This document shows positions 11,111 to 20,699 of a DNA stretch of 64,000 nt, in pieces (the stretch's first letter is position 1; every line of letters starts with the position of its first letter). This stretch comes from Neoceratodus forsteri (lineage: Eukaryota > Chordata > Ceratodontiformes > Ceratodontidae), in NCBI GenBank assembly GCA_016271365.2, contig CM057451.1, positions 372,393,501 to 372,457,500 on the forward strand. Direction: 5' to 3'. The notes under the pieces were generated by a model. The model ran no database searches and was not told where the DNA came from. It saw only the letters and a program-made list of their open reading frames with translations. Position numbers and translations under genes: made by a program.

Positions 11111-11234
11111 TACGTTCCATTTTTTTATGGCTTTATTTCTTTTTGCCCCATCCCTGTCCCCACTGCCTTTGCCTTTTTCTCCATTTACCCCTGCCCTTCT
11201 CCCTATCGACTGCTCTATCTTGGCTTCTCACAAG

Positions 11235-11297
11235 TTTTCTCAATTCCCCTTGAGAAAACTCACTCCTAATGAGTTTTCTCAAGGGGAATTGAAAAAT
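11235..11297. repeat. Near-perfect palindrome at CR1 5' end
   Basis: Arms 11235-11262 and 11270-11297 (28 bases, one mismatch) flank a 7-base loop CTCCTAA. Each arm also folds on itself around TTCTCAA-TTCCCC-TTGAGAA. It sits exactly where CR1 coding similarity ends. Confidence 0.85.
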
Positions 11298-11303
11298 CTC
11301 ATT

Positions 11304-12720
11304 AAACGCTACGTGCCAGGGTTTGGACAAGCAGTGGGATATGTAGTAACCTGTTTGTACTAATTTGCACTTTTTGAAAACTGTCTTCTTTTGATAAATT
11401 TGCTGTATGAGCCTAGGCCAGCCTGTTGAGGTGTATGAGTATTATGCACATTTTGAGTGTTTATGAGCCAGTACCCATCCAGTATGACAACTGATATAGA
11501 CCTCAGTTCAGCACTGTTTGTACATGATTTTTTCTTTCTTTCTTTCCATTTCAGATCAACTAATACATTTTATAGTGAAATACTGTAAGTGGACTTTCTG
11601 TTTTCACTAAGTGCAGAGATCATTTTTGTAGAATCCCTTAGACTTAACCCTCTTTGGGACAGAAGAGACTTCATTTAGTGGCAGATCCTTCTGTCTCTGT
11701 GGAGTACACAGCCTTGTCACATGGGAGAGACTGTTCCAGAGCAACCTTGGGCCTCTTGTTTACTGGACTGGTGGAGGGCATGTGATGGAAGGGATGCACT
11801 CATCTCCAGCAGACACGTTGACAAAGTCAGAAGTGGGGTTTGGCAGAGTCTCGGATGACAAACCACTGCACACATCCTTTGCTTTCGAGGTCAAATGCCA
11901 CAACTTGCCTCTGGACACTTGGGCTGGGGGAACATCTACCCCAGATAAACAAACATTCAACCCACCATTTTCTGTACATTCTTTAAAATGCAAGCATATC
12001 AGGTCTAGTCTCAATTGTTGAAGATGCTCTCCTGCCCATCTCAGCCCAAAAAAGGGTGCTACTGTTGTGTCCCCGGACATTAGTGAGAGGGCTAGGGGGA
12101 CCCACAGGAGGGTAGAAAATACACTAAAGAAATTTAAAAAGACAAGGCATGCATTAACACATACAAAACTTTCTGTACAACTAAAAATAAAATTATTTTC
12201 CCTTGCGCGCCACATAAATATTTATATTTAACTATGAACACATCTGTAGGGTGAAATATCCTCTTTCCAGTATTGTCCTCAAAAGAAGCAATAACAGCAA
12301 CAGACAAACTGAAAAACACTGGCAACACGCAAGACAAATATCACAATATTATTCACACCATTTTTTAATCAATAAATTACCAACCATTACAACATCTTAA
12401 ACATTAAATCAGTAGTGCAGTTTTAAACGTTCTAAGTCTTGTTAAGCACCGAATATCATTCGGTGGTGCATGCCAGTAAGCAGTGGATGTAGATGTCATA
12501 AATTTTGTTTTTTGTGCAGTGGTGTTCTCACTGAGGCGGACTTGTGAGTTGATAAATTTGATACCAGAGCAAACCTATCTATTGTACTATCTTCTATACT
12601 CCTACCCCCCAAGGCATCTGGAAACAAGCTGTTATCAGCTCAATGCGTCTTTCCCGGTAAAACATTTGAATATATATCTCCACCCCATACCTGAGAGCAT
12701 ACCTTTCCCCAAATAACAGT
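11304..12720. other. Non-coding stretch, no gene supported
   Basis: Mixed-composition sequence. The longest frame (12215-11760, minus) has no domain I recognise and no support from repeats or codon pattern. A tiny hairpin CACCGAATATCATTCGGTGG lies near 12450. Confidence 0.45.
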
Positions 12721-13985
12721 GTTATTTTTACTTGCTAGGATCTGAGGTGAAAATATTGGAAAATATGTTCACTGTGGGTCCAAATATCTCTATTAGCTCC
12801 ACATTGGCTCATGCGGAACTCATTTGCTTATTCAACCTCAGGAAAAGTACTAACCATATTCAAATACGAATAACCTTAAAACAAAAAATGATAGCATGGT
12901 ACTATGAGCACGAAAGTTGTTCCACACAAAAATATCTACAAAACGAGTGGTGTTCATTTATGGCTAACTTCTTTTTTTATATAATTAGCAAAACAAAACA
13001 TCAAAAAATGCAATTTTTTTCACCTTTTTCATAGAACATAGAATCTGTCAGCAAATAAGGACCATACAGCCCACATAGTCTGCCCATTTCCCTACTTGGT
13101 TTGGTAATCCCTACTTTTATCTGGAATGCCTTTCACCTGCTCTGCTGAACAGCAGGGTGCCTTTATGCTTATCCCATGCATTTTTGGATTCCCGTACTGT
13201 TTTTGCTTCCACCACCTCCGCTGGTAGCCTGTTCCATGGATACACCACCCTCTCTGTGAAAAAATACTTCCCAGCATTCCCCAAGTCTCCCTCCATCCAG
13301 CCTCTGTTATGCCCCCTTGTCCTTGTGCACTTTCTTCTCTGAAATATGCTCCCCTCCTGTACCCTATTTATTCCTCCAAGGTATTTGAAAGTCTCTATCA
13401 TAACCCCCTCTCTTCCTTCTCTCTTCCAGTGAATAGATGTTTAGTTCCTTGAGTCTTTCCTCATAAGGCTTGTGGTGCAGTCCATGTATCATTTTTGTTG
13501 CTCTTCTCTGGACTGCTTCCATTCTGTCTATGTCCTTCCTGAGATGCGGTCTCCAGAACTGGATACAGCAGTCCAGATGAGGCATCACCAGTGATCTATA
13601 CAGAGGCATCTCCACTTCACTCCTCCTCGACAAACAAATGTGAGTAACTTTAAAATGAAACATTATAGCATGGTACTATGAGCACGAAAGTTGTTCAGCA
13701 CAAAAATATCTACAAAATGAGTGGTGTTTCGTTTATGACTAACTTTTTTTATATAATTAGCAAAAAACAGAAAAAAATACAATTGTTTTCGCTTTTTCAG
13801 CAAACAAATGCAAAAAACTTTAAAACAAAGAATGATAGTATGGTACTAGGAGCATGAAAGTTTGGTTCAGCCCAAAAATATCTACAAAATGAGTGGCATT
13901 TCATTTATAGTTACCAATTAGATTTTAGATAATTAGCAAAAAAAACAGCAGAAAACTCGCATTTTTTCACTTTTTGTAATAAACA
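12720..13985 (+). repeat. Repeat with about 170-bp tandem units, interrupted by CR1
   Basis: A leader (GTGTTATTTTTACTTGCTAG, then CCAAATATCTCTATTAG) is followed by at least three related units, roughly 12860-13029, 13632-13799 and 13800-13980. Each unit has AAATGATAGCATGGTACTAT, then ACAAAAATATCTACAAAA, GAGTGGTGTT, and ATAATTAGCAAAA before a T-rich CACTTTTT segment. A CR1 fragment (13030-13628) splits unit 1 from unit 2. The same leader and units occur in reverse orientation at 24785-25280, showing this is a dispersed family, not a local satellite. Confidence 0.8.
13030..13628 (-). mobile_element. CR1 3' fragment, copy 2
   Basis: A 5'-truncated CR1 on the minus strand. The tail ATAGAACATAGAATCTGTCA starts it on the plus strand, and its coding remnants are [20 protein letters not shown] (frame 13663-13364) and ERVVYPWNRLPAEVVEAKTV (frame 13401-13117), the C-terminal end of ORF2. 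It lies inside the tandem-unit repeat. Confidence 0.88.
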
Positions 13986-13986
13986 A

Positions 13987-14231
13987 GGAGGAAATTCGGT
14001 GTTAGAGTTGAAAGCCCACCTTGGACCTCCCAGCCCACCCCTCCAACCGGCATTGGGGTGTGCGTTGGGGTCATCGGCCCTCTCTCTCACCCCATCACAC
14101 ATGTAAAGAAGCAGAGGTATGGGAGAATGGGGTGAGAGTTAGGGCTGACAACCCCAACGCACACCCCAATACCGGTTAGGGGCTGGGGGTCCAAGGGGGG
14201 GGTTTTCAACCCTAACACCGAATTTCCTCAC
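13987..14231. repeat. Long hairpin, arms about 105 bp
   Basis: The left arm (GAGGAAATTCGGTGTTAGAG, then TTGGACCTCCCAGCCC, GGGGTGTGCGTTGGGGT) is complementary to the right arm (ACCCCAACGCACACCCC, then CACCGAATTTCCTC) around a loop of about 30 bases centred on 14112. The arms differ at several positions, so the inversion is not very recent. It directly follows the tandem-unit repeat and may belong to the same element. Confidence 0.8.
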
Positions 14232-14329
14232 TTTTGTCATTGTAGAACAACCCTAACTGATGCATTAAATGGATTTTTTTGCCTCTAATTTCCATTCTTT
14301 TTGAGAATGATGAGAAATAGTGACTAATG

Positions 14330-15215
14330 TGGTGGCGGGAGCCCGACACGTGATGTCTTGTGACATAGTAAAAAGAAAAGCAATGCAAACACAAGCACCA
14401 ATAGTGGCGCACATGGTAATGTAAACATAAATGGTGAAGGAAACGTTAATAGAAATGCAAGCCCAAAGTGACACCGAAGCGAACAGTGATGCAAACAGAC
14501 ATGCAAGCGTGTAAGAAAACACAACTGGTAACACGAACAGTGATGGCAGCAGTATTTTAAATGGAAATATAAAGTGTCACAGCAAAAAGAGCATAAAGGT
14601 AAGAGAAATGAACCTTGAACCGTGCAGACGCGACGCAGTACCGCAATTAAATGCAAATGGTAAAGTTAACATGAAGAATAATGCCAAAGAAAACAGAAAT
14701 GGGAACAGAAGCGGTTACGAAAACACAAACCATAATGCGCACGGGCACAGTACCACAACTGTAAACGCAAATGGTAATGGTAACAGCAACAATAACAGCA
14801 AAGAAAACAGAAACGCAAAAGGAAATGCAAGCGCATATGGAAACGTAAACCATAATGCGCACGGGCACAGTAACGCAGTTCCAAACACAAATGGTAACAG
14901 TAACAGCAAGAAAGATGCAAAGCGAAAGAAGCGAAACACGAATGAAAGGGCTGCCAGAGCATAAATGGCAATGCGCGGTGACACAAACCAAAACGCAAAC
15001 ACAAAGAATGGAAATGCGAATGGTAACAGTAACGCAAATGAGAACACAAAGCGTAACGCACACGGTGGCATACACCGGAGCGGTAACACAAATGGGGACA
15101 GAATCGCAAGTGGAAACAGTAACTGTAACTGTAACAGTAACGGAAGCGCATACCCTGTTTTTGCCGAACAGGTGCATAGAGAAACACAGTGTGTACAAAG
15201 AATGTATGCATTGTA
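14330..15215. repeat. Degenerate hexanucleotide array with 120-bp higher-order period
   Basis: About 0.9 kb is built from six-base units close to AAYRSW (AACGCA, AATGGT, AACAGT, AACAGC and similar). A longer segment, AAACCATAATGCGCACGGGC, recurs exactly 120 bases apart (around 14728 and 14848), i.e. 20 hexamers. Because six is a multiple of three, long frames stay open on both strands: plus 14608-14964 reads as Asn-X repeats and minus 15198-14647 as Val/Cys/Thr repeats. I treat these as by-products of the repeat, not genes. Confidence 0.8.
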
Positions 15216-15239
15216 ATGGACATCGAAGCTTAAAATGAG

Positions 15240-16200
15240 CATTGGAAGTACTTAATTGTTAATATCTCAGCAACCGTATGATGTAGAAAAAAAAATTAAA
15301 ATTTCACAAAAATCATGATTTTCCCGGCTAGGTTTTTGTTGTTACATAGCCCATACGGCTATGCAACTTACAAAAAAAAATCTGTATCTCTTATCGATTT
15401 TGAGATACGAGCGAAAAGCAGCGTATGCCACCATGTTAGTCTATGGGAAAAAATCACCAACCCGGGTACCATAACTTGGCAGCCGTGCTATATTTTTTCA
15501 CCAAACCACCAAAAGGCACATCTGTGAGATGATGGCTGCCTTCCCTTCAAATTTCAGCTCAAAAGACCAAACCGTTCTTCGGCAGCAGGGTGGCAAAGAA
15601 CTCTTGTCATTTTGGCCATAGTCTGGAAAAGTAGTGTCGCAATTTGCAACACCTTTTGCAAATTTTGCAAAAGTGTCGTGGATGCGACACTACTTTGTGA
15701 CACAACTTTTTCCAGAAATTTGAAAAACATATTTCTGGGGTGTTTAACCCCAAAATAAAGACATGGCTAGCATCCTCAGTGTCCGACTAGGTGAACACAA
15801 AAAGAATCATGTCCCTAGCGTGTCCCAAATTTAAATGCCAAGCATTTCTGTGATCACTAACTGAAAAAAAAAAAAAAACGGCTGACTCACGACACTACTG
15901 GGGTCATTTGCGACACTAAAAACTGCATTTGCAAAACTGTTGCACTTTTTGTTAACTTTTCCCATCGACTTATAATGGGAAATTATTTTTTGAATAACTT
16001 TTGAACTGTTTAATATTTCTTCATGAAATCTTCAAAAGGCACATCATTGGTGCTTAATAACTCCGCAGCCGTACAACCGACCGGTACGAAACTTGGCCGA
16101 TCCCACTGAACGGTAGCAAAGTTATTCAGGTGCAAAGTTTGGCCCTTTAACCTTAAAATGGCTCCTCAACCCTAACTATGGTAGCACTACCGTGCTACCA
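15240..16200. other. AT-rich non-coding repeat-like sequence
   Basis: No gene seen. There is an imperfect palindrome around 15632-15705 built on AGTAGTGTCGCAATTTGC and its complement. The motif GCGACACTACT reappears near 15890. The phrases 'CTCAGCAACCGTATGATG' (15265) and 'CCGCAGCCGTACAACCGACC' (16065) look like diverged versions of one repeated unit. Confidence 0.4.
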
Positions 16201-16335
16201 TTATATATCTCATTTTACCTCCCCTGTACACTAACTGTTTTTTTTTCTCTTTTAGATGTTTCCTGAAGAAGACCCAAGGTCGAAACATAGATTTTAACTC
16301 TATTTTCGGCATGCATTTAATATAACCTTTTTGTT

Positions 16336-16359
16336 TTCCATATATATATATATATATAC

Positions 16360-16400
<41 letters not shown>

Positions 16401-16405
16401 AAAAT
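16336..16405. repeat. (TA)n-(CA)n microsatellite
   Basis: A run of TA dinucleotides passes into CA dinucleotides with a few interruptions. It is a simple dinucleotide repeat. Confidence 0.95.
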
Positions 16406-16784
16406 AAATGATTACAAAGATCCTCAGGTGCATTACAATCAAAACTACTGAAGGCTAAATTTGATAGTAGCATCTGCAGAGTATTAGAAACATATTTGCT
16501 GATACCCCTCCCTGATTGTCTTTCTGTGTATGTCTCAGTTTTTGCTTTCTGCCTCCCTGGTGTTTGAAACCAGTTCTGTATTGCATTATAGGTGCTAGAA
16601 CCAGTGACATCACAAATACATAGATACATAGACAGTGTCGGCAGATAAGGGCCTATGGTCCACCCAGTCTGCCCATTTGAGCTTGTAAGTTCAGTTTGTT
16701 TTCCTAGAAGTCTGTTGCCCCTTACCCCTGACCTCCAGAATTCCTTTATGTCTATCCCATGCATTCTTAAATCCCGTGATTGTT

Positions 16785-17441
16785 TCAGCCCCCACCACTT
16801 CCTCTGGCAGGGTGTTCCACTTGTCCACCACCCGTTTGTGAAGAAATTCTTTCTCTGTTTCCTCTGAATCGTCCTCCCTCCAACTTCATCCCATGCCCTC
16901 TAGTCCTGGAACATCTTTTTGCATAAAATAGTGTTTCCTGCACCCTGTTCCTCCCTGTAAGATACTTGTATGTCTCTATCATATCCCCTCTCTCCCTCCT
17001 CTCCTCCAGGGAGTACATGTTCAGTTCCTTCAACCTGTCTTCATAGGACTTGAGATGCAATCCATGCACCATCTTTGTTGCCCTCCTCTGAACCTTCTCT
17101 ACCCTGTCTATGTCCTTACGTAGGTATGGTCTCCAGAACTGTACACTGTACTCCAGGTGGGGCCTCACTAGTGTCTTGTATAGTGGAATTACGACCTCCC
17201 TTTTCCTGCTGGTGATGCCCCTGCCTATACATCCCACCATCCTATTTGCTTTACCTGCTGCCTTGTCACACTGTTTCCCTACCTTGAGTTCATCAGAGAT
17301 GATAACCCCAAGATCCCTTTCCTGCTTGGTGCATGCTATATCCTCACCCCCCAACTGATATATTGTGCCAGGGTTTTTGTGCCCCATATGCATTATCTTG
17401 CACTTCTTTGCATTGAATTTCAACTGCCAAACCCTGACCAT
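16785..17441 (-). pseudogene. CR1 ORF2 RT thumb and C-terminal tail (copy 3)
   Basis: A 218-codon frame: WQLKFNAKKCKIMHMGHKNP, KQERDLGVIISDELKV, LVRPHLEYSVQFWRPYLRKD, and [23 protein letters not shown] tail (here [20 protein letters not shown]). It is the conserved end of the CR1 polymerase, downstream of the active-site box. The last 30 codons are out of the family frame. Confidence 0.88.
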
Positions 17442-17499
17442 TCTTCAAGTTTCTGCAGGTCGCTTCTCATTCTGTCTACCCTCTGGTGTGTCTACTCTA

Positions 17500-18226
17500 T
17501 TACAGAGCTTTGTGTCATCAGCCAGACAGTGAAATTCTGCCTTCTAGGTCCTGCGCCATGTCACTGATGAAGGTTGAATAGGACCGGTCCCAGCACTGAT
17601 CCCTGTGGTACCCCACTGGTCACTCTTCCCTCTGTGGAGTGACAGCCATTTACCACCACCCTCTGTGTCCTGCCACCCAGCCAGTTACCACCCACCACAC
17701 TACTGTCCTGCCCACACCATATTCCCCAGTCTGTGTAATAGTCTTCTATGTGGCACAGTGTCAAAGGCCTTGCTGAAGTCCAGATAGGCCATGTCCACTG
17801 CCTCCCCTGATCCACCTCCCTAGTCACCCAGTCAAAAATTCAATGAGGCTGGTCTGACATGACCTCCCTGGTGAAACCATGCTGCCTTGGGTCCTGTAAT
17901 CCATTGACAACCAGATGTTCCACCAATCTCACCTTCAGTAGTGCTTCCATGATCTTCCCCACTACTGAGGTGAGGCTGACTGGTCTGTAGTTCCCTGCTT
18001 CCTCTTTGTTCCCACTTTTGTATAAGGGACTACATCTGCTGTCCTCCAGTCTTTGGTACCTCCCTGTTTCCAGTGATCGGCTAAACAGGACAGCCAGAGG
18101 TTCAGCCACCACCTCTCTTAGTTCTTTAAGGACCCTAGGGTGCACCCCATCTGGCCCCATTGCTTTATCAACTCTTATTGCTTCCAGTTCCTTCAGGACC
18201 CTTTTCTGTAAAGGACTTGTGTCCAT
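17500..18226 (-). pseudogene. CR1 ORF2 reverse transcriptase core (copy 3)
   Basis: Frame 18226-17840 carries VDKAMGPDGVHPRVLKELRE, NYRPVSLTSVVGKIMEAL and the HGF box. Frame 17827-17561 holds the region of motif A in the wrong phase, then [17 protein letters not shown]. Near 17530 the catalytic box reads CLADDTKLC, so the usual Phe/Tyr of [FY]xDD is Leu while both aspartates remain. At least two frameshifts (near 17830 and 17560) separate the pieces. Confidence 0.85.
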
Positions 18227-18420
18227 TCTGCACTATTCTCACCCTTGTGCTCCCATCAGACCCATTACCCTCCTCTTCCTCAGTAAAGACTGAGCAGAAA
18301 TACCTGTTCAGTATGTCAGCTTTACTGTTGTCATCCTCCACGTCCCCATCCTCCCCTTCAGTCTCACTATCCTCCCTTTGTCTTTCTTTTTCACTTATGT
18401 ACCTGTAAAGGTTTTGTCCC

Positions 18421-19601
18421 TCAACCCACTGATTTTGCAATGTGTTCTTCTGTCTGAGCTTTGGCTTCCCTTACTGACCTCCCTGCCTCCCTTTGCTTCT
18501 CCTGGTACTTCTCCCTATCCCTTCTGCCTGTGTCTTTTGTATTGCCTGAATGCAATCTTTTGGCTTTCACTTTCTTTGCTACCTCTTTGGAAAACCATAA
18601 TGGTCTCCTCTTCCTTTTCCTCTTGCTAACCTGCTTAATGCATAATTCTGCTGTTCTTGTAATCCCCATTTTAAATACTGCCCACTGTTCCTCAACCCCT
18701 GATTCCTGTCCCATTCCCCTTAATGCCTCTTTCAAGTATCTCCCCATTTTCCCAAAGTCTGCCCCCCTAAAATCCAGGATACGTGTTTTTGTGTGGTTTG
18801 ATTCTGCTCTTTCTGTGATTTCAAACCACAATAACTGGTGGTCACTGTTTCCCAGGTGCTCCCCCACTGTTACCCCCATCACACTGTCCCTGTTTGTGAG
18901 CACAAGGTCCAGTATTGCCTTCTGCCGAGTTGGTTCCATGACCAGTTGCTTGAGGAAGGCACCCTGAAGGAGTCCAGGATAAATCTGCTCTAGTTGATGC
19001 TGCTGCTGGGATGCTCCAGTCCACGCCTGGAATACTGAAGTCTCCAACCAGTACTACTCACCCTTGTCTACCATCCTTTGGATGGCTAGCATCAGCTCCT
19101 ATCTGTTTCTTCCTCCTGGGCTGGTGGTCTATAGACCACACCTGTGCGGATGGCTGTCCCCATTTTCCTTTCCAGATTAACCCACAGTATCTCTCCCCCA
19201 TTTTGCTCCTCCTGGATCTCTGTGGCCCTTATGTCATTTTTCACATAGAATGCCACTCCTCCTCCCTTCCTGCCTGCTCTGTCTCTTCTGAATATGTTGT
19301 AGCCAGGTATGGCAATCTCCCAGTCGTGGTTATCATTACACCAGGTTTCAGTGATGGCCACAATGTCCAGGTCTGACTGCACCATGACAGCCTCCAGATC
19401 TTCCATCTTGTTGCTAAGGCTCCTGGCATTTGCACACACAGCTTTCCATGATCTGACCTCCCTAGACTGTCTCACTGTTCTACTCCAGCCCCTTCCTTGG
19501 TTGTCATTTATCCCTGGTTCTCCTTGCTGTCTGCCCATCTGCTGAATTTTGCCCCTTTTCCGCTTATCCACCTCTTGGGCACTAATCTCCATCTTTTGCA
19601 C
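18421..19601 (-). pseudogene. CR1 ORF2 endonuclease and linker (copy 3)
   Basis: Frame 19601-19092 contains CANARSLSNKMEDLEAVMVQ, DLDIVAITETWCNDNHDWEI with the catalytic Glu, and RTGVVYRPPAQEEE. Frame 19047-18421 follows with KAILDLVLTNRDS, LGNSDHQLLWFEI (SDH motif) and the linker RILDFRGADFGKMGRYLKEA, RPLWFSKEVAKKVKAKRL. The GDxN segment falls at the frameshift near 19060. This enzyme nicks genomic DNA to prime cDNA synthesis. Confidence 0.88.
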
Positions 19602-19898
19602 ACTGCTTTGCAGAGATAGCCACTCCTCTGGTTCACTGGTTCCACTGCTAGCTGTGGGGGGTGAGCAAGTAGGTACCCTCCTTGCTGGTCTGCCACCCCC
19701 CTTTGCTAGTTTACATGCTTGTCAATGTAGCATTTAAACTTATCATTGAGTGCTTGGATTCCCCTCCAGGATGGATGCAGGCCGTCAGGCTTGAACAAAC
19801 CTCCATCCCTCCAGGTGGGTCCCCAGTCACCAATGAATCCAAACCTTCCTCACAGGACCAGTTCTTCAACCATGAGTTAAAGTTCTGTGCATGCACTC

Positions 19899-20441
19899 CT
19901 ATGCTCTCCCTTGCCTCTCACAGGTACTTGAGAAAGTGACAGAAGTAGCTACTTGCTTGAGACCCCCACCCAGTTTCCTAAACTCTTCCTGAACTTCCTT
20001 TGGCTCCCCATTTGCCAGGTCATTAGTACCTAGGTGGATAATGACATCCAGCTCACCCTCCCATCTTGCCTTCCCAGTGATCCCCAGGATCTTCCTTCCA
20101 TCCTTCCATGCCGTGGCATCTGGTAGACACCTCACCTCCCTGTCCTCCCCCTCCTGTGTTCCTAGCTGGATCCCTCTTATGATGGAGTCCCCCACCAGGA
20201 TTCCTTCCTCCTCCTCTGGGGTCCACTGCTTTCCCGCTGAGGTCACCTCCTTGGCTAACTCCACATCCTTTCCTTCCACTTCTCTGGGTACCTGTATTTG
20301 GTTGTACTCGTTTGCCAGTGTGGCATATGAGTTCTTGAGTGGAATAGGATCTGGGATGTGCCTCTGCCTGACTGCTCTAACCCTCCCTGAGCCCACTGTC
20401 ATCCAAGTGCTCTCGCTCGGCATCCTTTGAGGCAGTTGCAT
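19899..20441 (-). pseudogene. CR1 ORF1 SGNH esterase domain (copy 3)
   Basis: A 180-codon frame with ILVGDSIIRGIQL (the GDS nucleophile block), WEGELDVIIHLGTNDLANGE (the GTND block) and FRKLGGGLKQVATSVTFSS. The final His/Asp block lies beyond a frame break near 19900. CR1 ORF1 proteins are known to pair a zinc finger with an SGNH-type lipolytic esterase; its exact role in retrotransposition is debated. The Ser, Gly and Asn residues expected of blocks I and III are visible. Confidence 0.85.
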
Positions 20442-20622
20442 TGGACTGGGCGTCCCTGATAGGGGTGATGGTACTTCTGACCCAGTTTACTTCCGCTCTG
20501 AGTCTGACTACCTCATCCCGCAGTCCAGATAGATGCATGCAGATAGGGCAGCACCTCAGTGTCCAGAAAGTCTGCCTGAATATGGCTGCCCCACAGCCAC
20601 TGCATTGCACCACTCCCCACAT
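20377..20622 (-). pseudogene. CR1 ORF1 N-terminal zinc finger (copy 3)
   Basis: An 81-codon frame begins MWGVVQCSGCGAAIFRQTFW, then CCPICMHLSGLRDEVVRLRA. The CxxC ... CxxC spacing suggests one zinc-binding unit, followed by a short coiled-coil-like stretch. A matching segment occurs in the plus-strand CR1 at 48345-48653 (VVGCTECGAAMILDWAW ... CPVCYQLAWLREEL), which supports homology. It overlaps the esterase frame in a different phase, so a frameshift separates them. Confidence 0.8.
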
Positions 20623-20699
20623 TATACTGCAATTCCACTACTTGTCTGCTACTGAAGCTCTCCTAGTTCCCTTTTTATTAATTTACTGTCCTAAAAATC

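Larger units (their letters stand above)
8586..11230 (-). mobile_element. CR1-type LINE, copy 1
   Basis: A CR1 retrotransposon on the minus strand. The 3' end lies at 8586 and carries the signature shared by all CR1 copies here (plus strand GGATCGCTTGGCCCACCTAG, after a TAGAAACATA-like tail). Going left to right one meets the RT C-terminus, the RT fingers, the linker and the endonuclease near 11110. ORF1 is not clearly present; the copy is 5'-truncated near 11230, next to a short palindrome. The RT core between the fingers and the PQGSVLGP motif is missing, so this copy could not have been autonomous in its present form. Confidence 0.88.
16612..20690 (-). mobile_element. CR1-type LINE, copy 3, nearly full length
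   Basis: The most complete minus-strand CR1. The 3' tail shows as ATACATAGATACATAGACAG on the plus strand at 16612-16635. From right to left follow ORF1 (zinc finger, then SGNH esterase) and ORF2 (endonuclease, linker, RT, C-terminal tail). The 5' end is near 20690, where similarity to ORF1 ends; a promoter region is not recognised. Frameshifts and a substitution in the RT active site show it is inactive. Confidence 0.9.

Noticed and set aside
11760..12215. 151-codon minus-strand ORF
   Set aside because: No motif, no repeat support, begins in low-complexity hydrophobic sequence and overlaps nothing informative; likely chance.
14608..14964. Asn-rich ORF (and Val/Thr/Cys-rich ORFs on the minus strand) as a possible protein gene
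   Set aside because: Open frames are an automatic result of a six-base repeat lacking stop-like units in those phases; no start context, no non-repeat domain.
14647..15198. Multi-pass membrane protein on the minus strand
   Set aside because: Hydrophobicity comes from the hexanucleotide array read in antisense (Val/Thr/Cys/Ile repeats).
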